5,007 nucleotides of DNA from Synechococcaceae cyanobacterium RL_1_2 (GTDB taxonomy: Bacteria; Cyanobacteriota; Cyanobacteriia; Cyanobacteriales; JAAUPO01), in the NCBI GenBank assembly GCA_012033095.1, contig JAAUPO010000240.1:1-5007 (forward strand), given 5' to 3'. Position numbers and translations under genes: made by a program. The notes under the pieces are model-generated. The model saw only the letters and a program-made list of their open reading frames with translations, was not told the origin of the DNA and ran no database searches. Positions 1 through 5,005 of the stretch are shown piece by piece; the stretch's first letter is position 1; every line of letters begins with the position of its first letter.

Positions 1-19
1 ATTATTTAAAAAGACTATA
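1..19 (+). mobile_element. Right end of a ~94-bp MITE-like repeat, cut by window edge
   Basis: These 19 bases match the last 19 bases of the element seen complete at 3404-3496 (read on the minus strand) at 18 of 19 positions, ending in the terminal GACTATA. The copy at 4692-4785 has the same end with one further change. The rest of the element lies left of the window. It has no coding capacity in view. The assignment rests on the short match plus the conserved terminal heptamer. Confidence 0.6.
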
Positions 20-35
20 TTTAATTCACGATCCT
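18..35 (+). repeat. 18-nt direct repeat, copy 1 (TATTTAATTCACGATCCT)
   Basis: The same 18 bases occur exactly at 1975-1992. Here the repeat starts in the last two bases (TA) of the element end at 1-19, which suggests that element is inserted at a TA within a longer repeat. The function is unknown. An exact 18-nt match in 5 kb is unlikely by chance, but the sequence is AT-rich. Confidence 0.55.
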
Positions 36-156
36 TAAAGTTATCCCCCATAAGGATTCTTGACAGTAAAAGACCCATAACCAAGGTTCTAAGTACTGAA
101 CAGCAGCATTAGATTGTTTGTCCTGCCACCATGGGAAAGGGGCTGAGAACCAATGG

Positions 157-351
157 TTAGTCAGGGGTATGGCCAATATCTATAATTACTTTTTTTAAAG
201 TGGCTTCATCGGTTTGCCCATCAATGGCTACTAATTTTTCTTCAACATTGATCCTAACTTTAGCAGTGGGATCATGGGTTGCGATCGCTTTTGTAATAGC
301 ATCACCACAGGCAGAACAGGCAATGGAGCTAACTTTGAGAGTAATAGTCAT
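157..351 (-). CDS. atx1: Copper metallochaperone Atx1 (HMA domain)
   Basis: This encodes a 64-residue soluble heavy-metal-associated (ferredoxin-like fold) protein. In cyanobacteria the family binds Cu(I) in the cytosol and hands it to the P1-type ATPases CtaA and PacS, which supply copper to thylakoid plastocyanin and cytochrome oxidase. What is visible: beta strand 1 (residues 2-9), the Cu(I) loop IACSAC with Cys12 and Cys15, a following helix, and a C-terminal IGHTPD with His61. In Synechocystis Atx1, also 64 residues, the two cysteines and the loop-5 His61 occupy the same positions, and that histidine is a known copper ligand; this makes Atx1 more likely than a generic mercury- or ZiaA-like HMA domain. 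The start is the only ATG that fits the fold. The gene stands alone here, 305 nt downstream of the 80-residue ORF on the same strand, and has no clear Shine-Dalgarno sequence. An AACC-AAT-GGTT mini-hairpin (149-159) overlaps the stop codon. Confidence 0.9.
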   Translation of the reverse strand: MTITLKVSSIACSACGDAITKAIATHDPTAKVRINVEEKLVAIDGQTDEATLKKVIIDIGHTPD

Positions 352-374
352 GGCGTTAAATTAAATCTTAGATC

Positions 375-404
375 TTTATTTGGCAAATAAACGTTGAACC
401 AACG
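375..404 (-). promoter_or_regulatory. Tandem dyads upstream of atx1, candidate operator or leader hairpin
   Basis: TTTATTTGGCAAATAAA (375-391) is a perfect 8+1+8 dyad centred about 32 nt upstream of the atx1 ATG. It abuts a second perfect dyad, CGTTG-AAC-CAACG (392-404). On the minus strand the second hairpin is followed by TTTATTTG, so it could also be a weak terminator for transcripts arriving from the rsfS side. The position suits an operator for atx1. It does not match the CopY-type TACAnnTGTA box, and I cannot assign a regulator. Confidence 0.4.
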
Positions 405-573
405 GGAAAAAAGACAACCGAGAGCAGCCCCAAACCTTTGCTCCGCCCAACCCGATCCCATTGAAGTTTTAGGTAGTGCTAAAGCTGTAAGGATATTTAG
501 ACCCCAGGATAGATGATCAAGGGGTTTAATCTTCCTGATCCCTACTTGTATCGGACTACCAAGTTTTAAAGTA

Positions 574-589
574 ATTGATGATAATCAAT
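574..589. promoter_or_regulatory. Fur-box-like dyad ATTGAT-GATA-ATCAAT
   Basis: This is a perfect 6+4+6 inverted repeat. It contains ATGATAATCA, which is ten bases of the classical 19-bp Fur box core; with the outer positions about 13 of 19 match. It lies about 220 nt upstream of atx1 and downstream of the 80-residue ORF, an unusual distance for a Fur operator, so function is doubtful. Confidence 0.22.
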
Positions 590-656
590 AAACACCATGG
601 AGACCGATCGCTTTCCTACTGGGCCATGCTTGGCCAACCCTCGATGGTGGCTATGG

Positions 657-899
657 CTACCACCTCAACACCCCAGCCGAGGGGCCTTGCTCCTGTTTGA
701 GCTTGGCATCCTGTTCAAACCAAGTAATGATTTGCTGATGGGTCAATTCCTCGATTGAGCAATCATAATGTTCCGCAATTAACTTTAATAATCGCCGGGA
801 AGATAGGGTCAGGCGAGTTAAAAATTTTTCCGCGTTACCTAATAAAGCTTGATCCACTTCAAGGGATTCCGCTTCGGTTAGAAATTGTTCTGGGGTCAT
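657..899 (-). CDS. Uncharacterised 80-residue protein downstream of rsfS
   Basis: I do not recognise a named family. The product is small, soluble and probably all-helical: one helix near residues 3-20, a longer basic-amphipathic stretch around 23-45 (KFLTRLTLSSRRLLKLIAE), a short acidic linker IEELT (49-53) and a helix through QQIITWFEQDAKLKQEQ (55-71), ending in a short tail with terminal RW. It has a single cysteine (47) and no signal peptide or membrane segment. The ATG at 899 is the natural start; the upstream sequence has no good Shine-Dalgarno site, as is common in cyanobacteria. It lies 57 nt after the rsfS stop on the same strand, so co-transcription is likely and a translation-related role is possible, but that is inference from position only. 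Coding status is supported by the coherent amphipathic pattern and the operon-like placement. Confidence 0.7.
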   Translation of the reverse strand: MTPEQFLTEAESLEVDQALLGNAEKFLTRLTLSSRRLLKLIAEHYDCSIEELTHQQIITWFEQDAKLKQEQGPSAGVLRW

Positions 900-956
900 A
901 AATAGGAATTAATTAAAGTTAATAACTATCCTTTCTAGTCAAACTATTGATGCTAT

Positions 957-1340
957 TCATGGGGTGGGCAGTTCAAATGGCACTTTTTCCGCATGGCCCC
1001 AAAAGGCTTCAATGTTGTAATATTCGCGATCGTCGGGGAGCATAATATGGATAATGACATCACCGTAGTCCAATAGGATCCATCTGCCATCTGATTTTCC
1101 TTCCCGCCGCAAAGGTAGTAACTCCAAGCTTTCTTCCACATCCTTTTCAATGGATTCCGCGATCGCTTTAACTTGGGTGGTAGAAAAACCGGTAATAAAC
1201 ACAAAATAATCCGCTAGATAGGACACATCAGAAACTTTAATTAAGCTGATGTCAGCCCCTTTACGATCATCGGCGGCTACGATCGTGGCCATCGCCACAT
1301 CATAACTATTGACGGGAGGGGATTTTAAATCATTGAGCAT
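957..1340 (-). CDS. rsfS: Ribosomal silencing factor RsfS (Iojap/YbeB family)
   Basis: RsfS binds protein uL14 (L14) of the large ribosomal subunit and blocks joining with the small subunit, lowering translation during starvation. The 127-residue product fits the usual 105-135-residue family length. Family landmarks are plain: the helix-strand start SYDVAMATIVAADDRKG (12-28), ISLIKVSDVSYLADYFVFIT (31-50) with the conserved LADYFV, the STTQVKAIAESIE helix (53-65), and the C-terminal block REGKSDGRWILLDYGDVIIH (79-98) followed by EYYNIEAFWGHA (106-117), where the conserved W87, D91, H98, E111 and W114 are visible. I chose the ATG at 1340; an in-frame TTG at 1358 would add six residues (MLLKLP) outside the conserved domain. 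It is the first gene of a likely two-gene unit with the 80-residue ORF. A HIP1 octamer lies within the gene at 1159-1166. Confidence 0.95.
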   Translation of the reverse strand: MLNDLKSPPVNSYDVAMATIVAADDRKGADISLIKVSDVSYLADYFVFITGFSTTQVKAIAESIEKDVEESLELLPLRREGKSDGRWILLDYGDVIIHIMLPDDREYYNIEAFWGHAEKVPFELPTP

Positions 1341-1638
1341 GGGCAATTTCAATAGCAACTAACAATTAATAGTACTTATGTTCTGTATATAATAACAAGA
1401 AATTTGTAAGCTAGGGTCTTTCTATTGTAGATGCTAGCCACTGCATCCAGGGATTACCGCGATCGAGTTAACATTTCTACACTAAATTAAATCGACCTGT
1501 AATGCACTGCAATTAACTGTAATTAGGGAAAAGCTCCCTCCCGGTTAAAAAATCCTGACGGTAGGCCGCTACCCCAAACCCAAAGACTTAATTATTTCCA
1601 GGTTAAAATTTCGCTAAAAAACAAGGATCAATATTAAC

Positions 1639-1778
1639 CCTAAGAGGATGTGTGAAAAGCCCCCCTTGCCCTCCATTTTTTGAAAAATCACCTAGATTTT
1701 AACCAATGAAGTCCCCCACATTGGAGGATTTAGGGGGCGACTCAACAACATTTGATACTTTTCAAACACGTTCTAAGG
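1639..1778. mobile_element. 140-bp MITE-like element with imperfect 21-nt terminal inverted repeats
   Basis: The left end (1639-1659) and the reverse complement of the right end (1758-1778) match at 16 of 21 positions. They share the outer CCT-AGA, a central TGT and the inner TGAAAAG; the right end read inwards contains GTGTTTGAAAAG. Inside, AGTCCCC (1710-1716) faces GGGGG-C-GACT (1733-1742), forming an imperfect hairpin. No transposase is encoded. No target-site duplication is evident, so the true ends could lie a few bases away. Confidence 0.6.
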
Positions 1779-1933
1779 CGACGAAACCACAATGGTGCTA
1801 AAGCGATGGTTATACCCCAACTATCCCCCCTTCGAGACCATTAACCAATTACGCCTCAAATGATTCATTTATAGCGTATTTACTTATGGTTAAGGAATAA
1901 GAATTTAATAACATCTAAAACTTAAATATCGAT

Positions 1934-1959
1934 GGGTTACGCTCCCTTGAGGGATACCC
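1934..1959. repeat. Imperfect hairpin: outer GGGT/ACCC, inner TCCCT/AGGGA
   Basis: Outer arms GGGT (1934-1937) and ACCC (1956-1959) flank an inner dyad TCCCT-TG-AGGGA (1943-1954), with a bulge of five bases on the left side. GGGTTACGC-type palindromes are frequent in cyanobacterial spacers. Together with the following 18-nt repeat it may form one larger dispersed repeat. There is no T-run, so it is not a convincing terminator. Confidence 0.4.
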
Positions 1960-1974
1960 TACAAATTTCTAAGT

Positions 1975-1992
1975 TATTTAATTCACGATCCT
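1975..1992 (+). repeat. 18-nt direct repeat, copy 2 (TATTTAATTCACGATCCT)
   Basis: This is identical to 18-35. The sequences beyond it on both sides differ: here it is preceded by CTAAGT and followed by AAGCAC, while copy 1 is preceded by the GACTATA end of a MITE-like element. This copy may represent the uninterrupted form of the site. Confidence 0.55.
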
Positions 1993-2172
1993 AAGCACAC
2001 AAAAATCATCGCACAGTAAAAAAATTATAGAGTTTAGATTGTTATCTACAATTATGCAACTTGCTATATTTAGTTACTTTAGTTATTACATTACCAAAAA
2101 CCTACAGATTACGCCCTATCAATTTATCCCTATGTTGATCACCGATAATTTTGTAATTCCTCAGGTCATACC

Positions 2173-3336
2173 ATGAAAGTTCTGCTAACAAAAATTGATC
2201 GATTCCTGGGCAAATATTATCGATATTGCCGGAATTGGATACTACATTTTTGGGAACGTTATACAACCCGGAGCATTTCAGAAAAACTTTATCGTCGTCT
2301 TTATCGCGAATTGTTAATAGAGGCTAGTTGGACTACTAACTATGTAGTGTTCACCGTTACGGCCTGTTTGATTGCTACCTTTGGTTTAATTAGCAATAGT
2401 ACGGCGGTGATCATCGGTGCGATGTTAATTGCCCCCCTCATGCTGCCGTTAAGGGGGTTAGCCTTTGCCGCCCTAGAAGGGGAATTTTTTCTGTTCAAAC
2501 GGGCATTTTTTTCGATTACAGGGGCCACCACCGTCGCGATCGCCCTATCTTGGCTGATTGGCCTAGTCGTTAATTTGCCAGACTTTGGTTCGGAAGTATT
2601 AGCCCGTACCCAACCTAATTTGATCGATTTAGGCATTGCCATTGTGGCTGGGGCCATCAGTGGATACGCCAAAGTCAAAAAAGGGGTCAGTGATGCTTTA
2701 GCCGGCACCGCGATCGCTGTAGCCCTGATGCCACCTTTATGTGTCGTCGGATTATGCCTATCCCAAGGTTTCCTTTCCCTAAGTTGGGGATCATTTTTAC
2801 TTTACCTAACTAACCTGCTCGGTATTGCCTTAGCCTGCATGGTAGTTTTTATCCTATTTGACTACACAGCCATTAACAGAACCCTAGGCTGGACGCTAGC
2901 ATTAACCACGTTACTCATCGTCCCCTTAGGCTTTAGTTTTGTGCGTCTAGTACGCTACGAAACTTTAGAAAAAGAAATCACTCAAACCCTAGTTAATAAA
3001 ACCATCACAGTTGGTCGAGGGGTCAGCAATACCAAAATTGAAGTAGTGTGGACAGAAAAACCGACCCTAGTTTATGTTCTACTACAAACCAATAAAACCA
3101 TTACCCCCGAACAAACAAGGCAGGTGGAAAACTTCGTCAGTAAACGCATGGGGCAAGAGTTTCAAATTGTTTTTCTAGTCAACCAGATCCAACAAGTGAC
3201 AGGGAAAGACCCCGACCCCACCCCCAAACAACTAGAAGATATTCAAAATTCATTACCAACCGACGAACTAGAAACCCTAGAAACTATCACCCCCTTGATC
3301 AATCCCGATATGCCCACCATTATTACCCCTCCTTAA
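2173..3336 (+). CDS. DUF389-family integral membrane protein
   Basis: The 387-residue product belongs to the DUF389 family of multi-spanning membrane proteins, whose biochemical function is not established. Residues 1-50 form a basic, Tyr/Arg-rich cytoplasmic lead. About six to seven hydrophobic segments follow at roughly 55-75, 77-98, 112-134, 150-166, 174-198, 203-229 and 238-259. The family signature is clear: ISNSTAVIIGAMLIAPLMLP (73-92), and later the glycine-rich GISGY-like stretch with SDALAGTAIAVALMPPL (173-189). Residues 260-340 look like a soluble alpha/beta domain, and the last ~45 residues form a Pro/Thr-rich acidic tail. The ATG has a weak CAGG Shine-Dalgarno seven bases upstream. 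The gene stands alone and converges with the DUF192 gene. HIP1 octamers at 2536-2543 and 2710-2717 and uniform codon use argue for a long-resident gene. Transporter or channel roles are only guesses. Confidence 0.9.
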   Translation: MKVLLTKIDRFLGKYYRYCRNWILHFWERYTTRSISEKLYRRLYRELLIEASWTTNYVVFTVTACLIATFGLISNSTAVIIGAMLIAPLMLPLRGLAFAALEGEFFLFKRAFFSITGATTVAIALSWLIGLVVNLPDFGSEVLARTQPNLIDLGIAIVAGAISGYAKVKKGVSDALAGTAIAVALMPPLCVVGLCLSQGFLSLSWGSFLLYLTNLLGIALACMVVFILFDYTAINRTLGWTLALTTLLIVPLGFSFVRLVRYETLEKEITQTLVNKTITVGRGVSNTKIEVVWTEKPTLVYVLLQTNKTITPEQTRQVENFVSKRMGQEFQIVFLVNQIQQVTGKDPDPTPKQLEDIQNSLPTDELETLETITPLINPDMPTIITPP

Positions 3337-3389
3337 GATCGGGTTAACAAATCTCCCCGATCCGCAACTATGGCAGGGGGACTGTTTTT
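3337..3389 (+). terminator. Weak terminator-like hairpins after the DUF389 gene
   Basis: GATCGGG (3337-3343) pairs perfectly with CCCGATC (3356-3362), starting directly after the stop codon, but no T-run follows. An alternative, shorter pairing TCCCC (3354-3358) with GGGGA (3377-3381) is followed by CTG and five T (3385-3389), which looks more like a Rho-independent terminator. The two pairings exclude each other because they share 3356-3358. Either is weak. Confidence 0.35.
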
Positions 3390-3403
3390 GGTCGTACCAA
3401 ATT

Positions 3404-3496
3404 TATAGTCTTTTTGAATAATTACGGGAAATAAATAGAGCTAAAATAATCCTATGGCAAGGAGCAAAAATCCCACACTAAATCCAATTGACTATA
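3404..3496 (-). mobile_element. 93-bp MITE-like element (TATAGTC/GACTATA ends), full copy A
   Basis: This is bounded by TATAGTC (3404-3410) and GACTATA (3490-3496), perfect 7-nt terminal inverted repeats. Read on the minus strand it aligns along its whole length with 4692-4785 at roughly three-quarters identity with one gap; the blocks ATTTAGTGTGG and CCCGTAATTATTCAAAAA are unchanged. The ends of the similarity fall on the terminal repeats, which defines the element. TATA at both borders fits insertion at TA, as for IS630/Tc1-type transposases, but this is inference. There is no coding capacity. Confidence 0.7.
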
Positions 3497-3568
3497 TATC
3501 TCCAGTAAGGAGGATCCCTTTAAGCTTACAAGGGTGAATTTAAAGTACTTTCAGGATATTTATAGCTT

Positions 3569-3610
3569 AACTATTCACGGGTATTTGATATTAATAGTTT
3601 TCAACTATTC
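3569..3610. repeat. AACTATT / AATAGTT / AACTATT triple, mutually exclusive hairpins
   Basis: AATAGTT (3593-3599) can pair with AACTATT at 3603-3609 (7-bp stem, 3-nt TTC loop) or with the identical AACTATT at 3569-3575 (17-nt loop). It lies 42 nt past the stop of the minus-strand DUF192 gene, so it may serve as a weak 3' structure for it; no T-run follows on that strand. A further small hairpin, CCCTT/AAGGG around TAAGCTTA, sits at 3516-3534. Confidence 0.35.
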
Positions 3611-3651
3611 CATAGCAAGGCTGCCTCCATCAGTTCCAAAAACAAGAGGGG

Positions 3652-4236
3652 TTAAGGTTGTAAATAGGCTAGATTTAACATTTGCCCCGGTGCTAAACCT
3701 AATTCCTCTGCTCTGCCAGCATTTAACTCAATCACTTGATCCACAAAAGCCCCAGAACTATAGCTCGGACAGGGATCATTTTCACAGGGAGGGACATTGG
3801 CTTTAATTGCTCTAATCTCCCCTTGGTGGACAAACAACATATCTAGGGGGATCAGGGTATTTTTCATCCAAAAGGAAACCGGACGAGCTTCAGGGAAATT
3901 AAAAGCCATACCATGGTTAGGAGCCATGGCTGTACGAAACATTAACCCGATCGCCTGTTGTTCGGGAGTTGATGCCACTTCTAACTCAATAATCTCTTCC
4001 CCAACGGTGAGCATGGCACTAATGGGCAAAGTTTGACTGCCGTCTTGATTAATTACCATGGTTGCGTCGTCCAGGATAGAACTCGATGAGGATGAGTGTT
4101 GTTCGTTAACTACAGTTTCTACTTCAGGGGGGGAAACCACCTGGAGAGGCCTATCGTTAGATTTAGGGGCCGGAGCACAAGCTCCAATGGTGAGGATGGT
4201 CGCGCTAGTGATCAGAGTAGCAAGAAGGTTTTTCAT
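3652..4236 (-). CDS. DUF192-family lipoprotein
   Basis: The product is 194 residues from the chosen ATG and belongs to the DUF192 family (small exported proteins of uncertain function). A lipoprotein signal peptide is visible: MKNLLATLITSATILTIGAC, with lipobox IGAC and Cys20 as the acylated residue. A disordered linker with a run of six serines (48-53) follows. The DUF192 domain spans about 79-191 with its hallmarks: GLMFR (97-101), GMAFNF (109-114), FWMKNTLIPLDMLF (122-135), then VPPCENDPCPSY (148-159) and the terminal helix-strand GRAEELGLAPGQMLNL. The Cys151/Cys156 pair could form a disulphide outside the cytoplasm. An in-frame TTG at 4314 would add 26 residues before the signal peptide; I reject it because the signal must be N-terminal. 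No clear Shine-Dalgarno site is present. The gene is monocistronic here and convergent with the DUF389 gene. Confidence 0.9.
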   Translation of the reverse strand: MKNLLATLITSATILTIGACAPAPKSNDRPLQVVSPPEVETVVNEQHSSSSSSILDDATMVINQDGSQTLPISAMLTVGEEIIELEVASTPEQQAIGLMFRTAMAPNHGMAFNFPEARPVSFWMKNTLIPLDMLFVHQGEIRAIKANVPPCENDPCPSYSSGAFVDQVIELNAGRAEELGLAPGQMLNLAYLQP

Positions 4237-4344
4237 GGTGAAGTTAGCTGTCTGTAATTCTATCAACTCAATAGGGATCGGACGTAAACCAACAGTGTAT
4301 AAATATAACCACAAGGGGTATAGGAGAATATTTAATTAATATTC

Positions 4345-4417
4345 CATTAGGCCAATTAGACTAACAATTGGATCATCATGTTTCCTGGGTTCAACCCATT
4401 CAATCAATGGCCTAATG
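4345..4417. repeat. 10-bp inverted repeat CATTAGGCCA/TGGCCTAATG enclosing a small hairpin
   Basis: The perfect arms are at 4345-4354 and 4408-4417. Inside lies TGGGT-TCA-ACCCA (4386-4398). An alternative pairing, AATCAAT (4402-4408) with ATTGATT (4423-4429), competes with the outer stem by one base and by position. It lies 109 nt upstream of the DUF192 start, so a 5' leader or an element remnant is possible. It is not a tRNA: no acceptor, anticodon or 7-nt T-loop can be drawn. Confidence 0.4.
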
Positions 4418-4439
4418 TTTCTATTGATTCTTAACCTTC

Positions 4440-4460
4440 CCTTAATTTATTAGATTAAGG
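4440..4460. repeat. 7-bp perfect hairpin CCTTAAT-7-ATTAAGG
   Basis: The arms at 4440-4446 and 4454-4460 enclose a 7-nt loop. No T-run follows on either strand, so it is not a standard terminator. Confidence 0.35.
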
Positions 4461-4547
4461 CCATTTCCATTAGTGACCAAGGCCACCATCGCTATAGAAA
4501 AAGGCGCAATATTTTAATTTCTGTGTTCTTTGGGTATTCTGTGTAAT

Positions 4548-4685
4548 TTTTCTAACTACAGGACAAAAACCTTAAACCCTTGCGACACAAGCCATCTAGT
4601 AAAATCGGTTGTAATCCTTACTGGGTAAAGTTTTTAGGCCTATTTAAAGTTTTTTGGCGCAACTTCTGTCCTAGTAGTTAGAAAA
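4548..4685. mobile_element. Degenerate ~138-bp MITE-like element with 18-19-nt ends
   Basis: TTTTCTAACTACAGGACA (4548-4565) and the reverse complement of 4667-4685 (TTTTCTAACTACTAGGACA) are identical except for one inserted T. A second, inner pair of arms, AAAAACCTTAAACCC (4565-4579) against GGGTAAAGTTTTT (4623-4635), pairs with two unpaired bases, so most of the element can fold into a long branched hairpin. No reading frame is present. It ends six bases before the 94-bp element at 4692. It could instead be an IS remnant or a structured RNA; terminal symmetry favours a mobile element. Confidence 0.55.
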
Positions 4686-4691
4686 TAAAGT

Positions 4692-4785
4692 TATAGTCAA
4701 TTTAATTTAGTGTGGAATACTTGTTTCTTACTGTAAAATACTTTCTAGCTTAATTGCTTTCCCGTAATTATTCAAAAAAACTATA
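4692..4785 (+). mobile_element. 94-bp MITE-like element, full copy B
   Basis: This is the second full copy of the family seen at 3404-3496, in the opposite orientation. The left end is TATAGTC (4692-4698). The right end is AACTATA (4779-4785), one base off the expected GACTATA. Similarity to copy A stops at both ends. The central 30-70 region is the most diverged, as expected of old non-coding copies. Confidence 0.7.
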
Positions 4786-4894
4786 AGTTACTGATTGACA
4801 AAGGCTTGAGTTCCATTTTAGGAACAATGATAGAAATAAACCCCTAAACCTAAAACCCTTTAATCATCTATATTCTAGAGTTTTAATATTTACC

Positions 4895-5005
4895 AGGACT
4901 TACGCAAAAATTTCGATTCTGTCCTGGAAACCATGATGTTTGGGGACAATCGTTCAAGCAAGTCCCCCAAATTTGGTGTGTTTAGGGGGCTTTTGCGTAA
5001 GTCCT
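4895..5005. mobile_element. 111-bp MITE with perfect 15-nt terminal inverted repeats
   Basis: AGGACTTACGCAAAA (4895-4909) is the exact reverse complement of 4991-5005. AGGACTTACGC-type ends are, to my knowledge, common on small elements in cyanobacterial spacers. An internal segment, AGTCCCCCA (4961-4969) to TTTAGGGGGC (4981-4990), forms a C/G stem and resembles the core of the element at 1639-1778. No coding capacity is present. A target duplication cannot be judged because the window ends two bases later. Confidence 0.8.

Larger units (their letters stand above)
352..656. other. Intergenic spacer upstream of atx1
   Basis: The spacer has no supported gene. It holds two dyads listed separately (375-404 and 574-589). 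A minus-strand reading frame starts at an ATG within it and runs into atx1 in another frame; I regard it as chance. No strong terminator is visible after the 80-residue ORF: the GGCC-ATGCTT-GGCC element near 622-635 has only four pairs and no T-run. Confidence 0.6.
1341..2172. other. 832-nt intergenic spacer between rsfS and the DUF389 gene
   Basis: This divergent spacer must carry the promoters of rsfS (leftward) and the DUF389 gene (rightward). I see no convincing pair of promoter boxes for rsfS. For the DUF389 gene, TATATT at 2065-2070 is a possible -10, but the -35 position (TTATCT, 2042-2047) matches poorly. It contains the MITE-like element at 1639-1778, a small hairpin at 1934-1959 and the 18-nt repeat at 1975-1992. 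No tRNA or other recognisable RNA gene is present, and no open frame longer than a few dozen codons looks coding. Confidence 0.6.
4237..4894. other. 658-nt spacer right of the DUF192 gene, rich in inverted repeats
   Basis: I find no supportable coding region on either strand. The left part must contain the DUF192 promoter, but no good pair of boxes is visible. Further right are nested hairpins (4345-4460), an 8-nt direct repeat TTCTGTGT at 4519-4526 and 4537-4544, a degenerate palindromic element (4548-4685) and the 94-bp repeat (4692-4785). The last ~110 nt before the terminal MITE (4786-4894) hold nothing recognisable. Confidence 0.6.

Noticed and set aside
60..65. Perfect TTGACA -35 hexamer on the plus strand
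   Set aside because: No acceptable -10 box lies 16-18 nt downstream and no plus-strand gene follows.
79..158. Imperfect inverted repeat AACCAAGGTTCT (79-90) with AGAACCAATGGTT (146-158) after atx1
   Set aside because: The loop is ~55 nt and there is no T-run on the minus strand, so it is not a credible terminator.
953..1204. 83-codon minus-strand frame overlapping rsfS
   Set aside because: It overlaps rsfS in another frame and the protein looks random, whereas rsfS shows full family conservation.
1381..1393. TATAAT on the plus strand at 1388-1393 upstream of rsfS
   Set aside because: There is no matching -35 and no plus-strand gene within range; the stretch is simply AT-rich.
1792..1863. 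23-codon frame with a plausible-looking product (WLYPNYPPFETINQLRLK end)
   Set aside because: It is too short, has no ribosome binding site and matches nothing I know. It might be a gene fragment next to the MITE at 1639-1778, but I cannot support that.
2340..2708. 122-codon minus-strand frame opposite the DUF389 gene
   Set aside because: It is the antisense shadow of a clearly conserved membrane protein gene.
3534..3806. 90-codon plus-strand frame starting at GTG, with AAGGAGG at 3507-3513 upstream
   Set aside because: The Shine-Dalgarno-like site is about 20 nt from the GTG, too far. The frame runs antisense into the DUF192 gene and its translation resembles nothing.
3797..4339. Two plus-strand frames (3797-4036 and 4058-4339) opposite the DUF192 gene
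   Set aside because: They are antisense to the well-conserved lipoprotein gene, with no recognisable domains.
4315..4894. Search for tRNA, CRISPR or a structured RNA in the right-hand spacer
   Set aside because: No cloverleaf, no regularly spaced direct repeats and no recognisable RNA family; the structure present is better explained by short palindromic elements.
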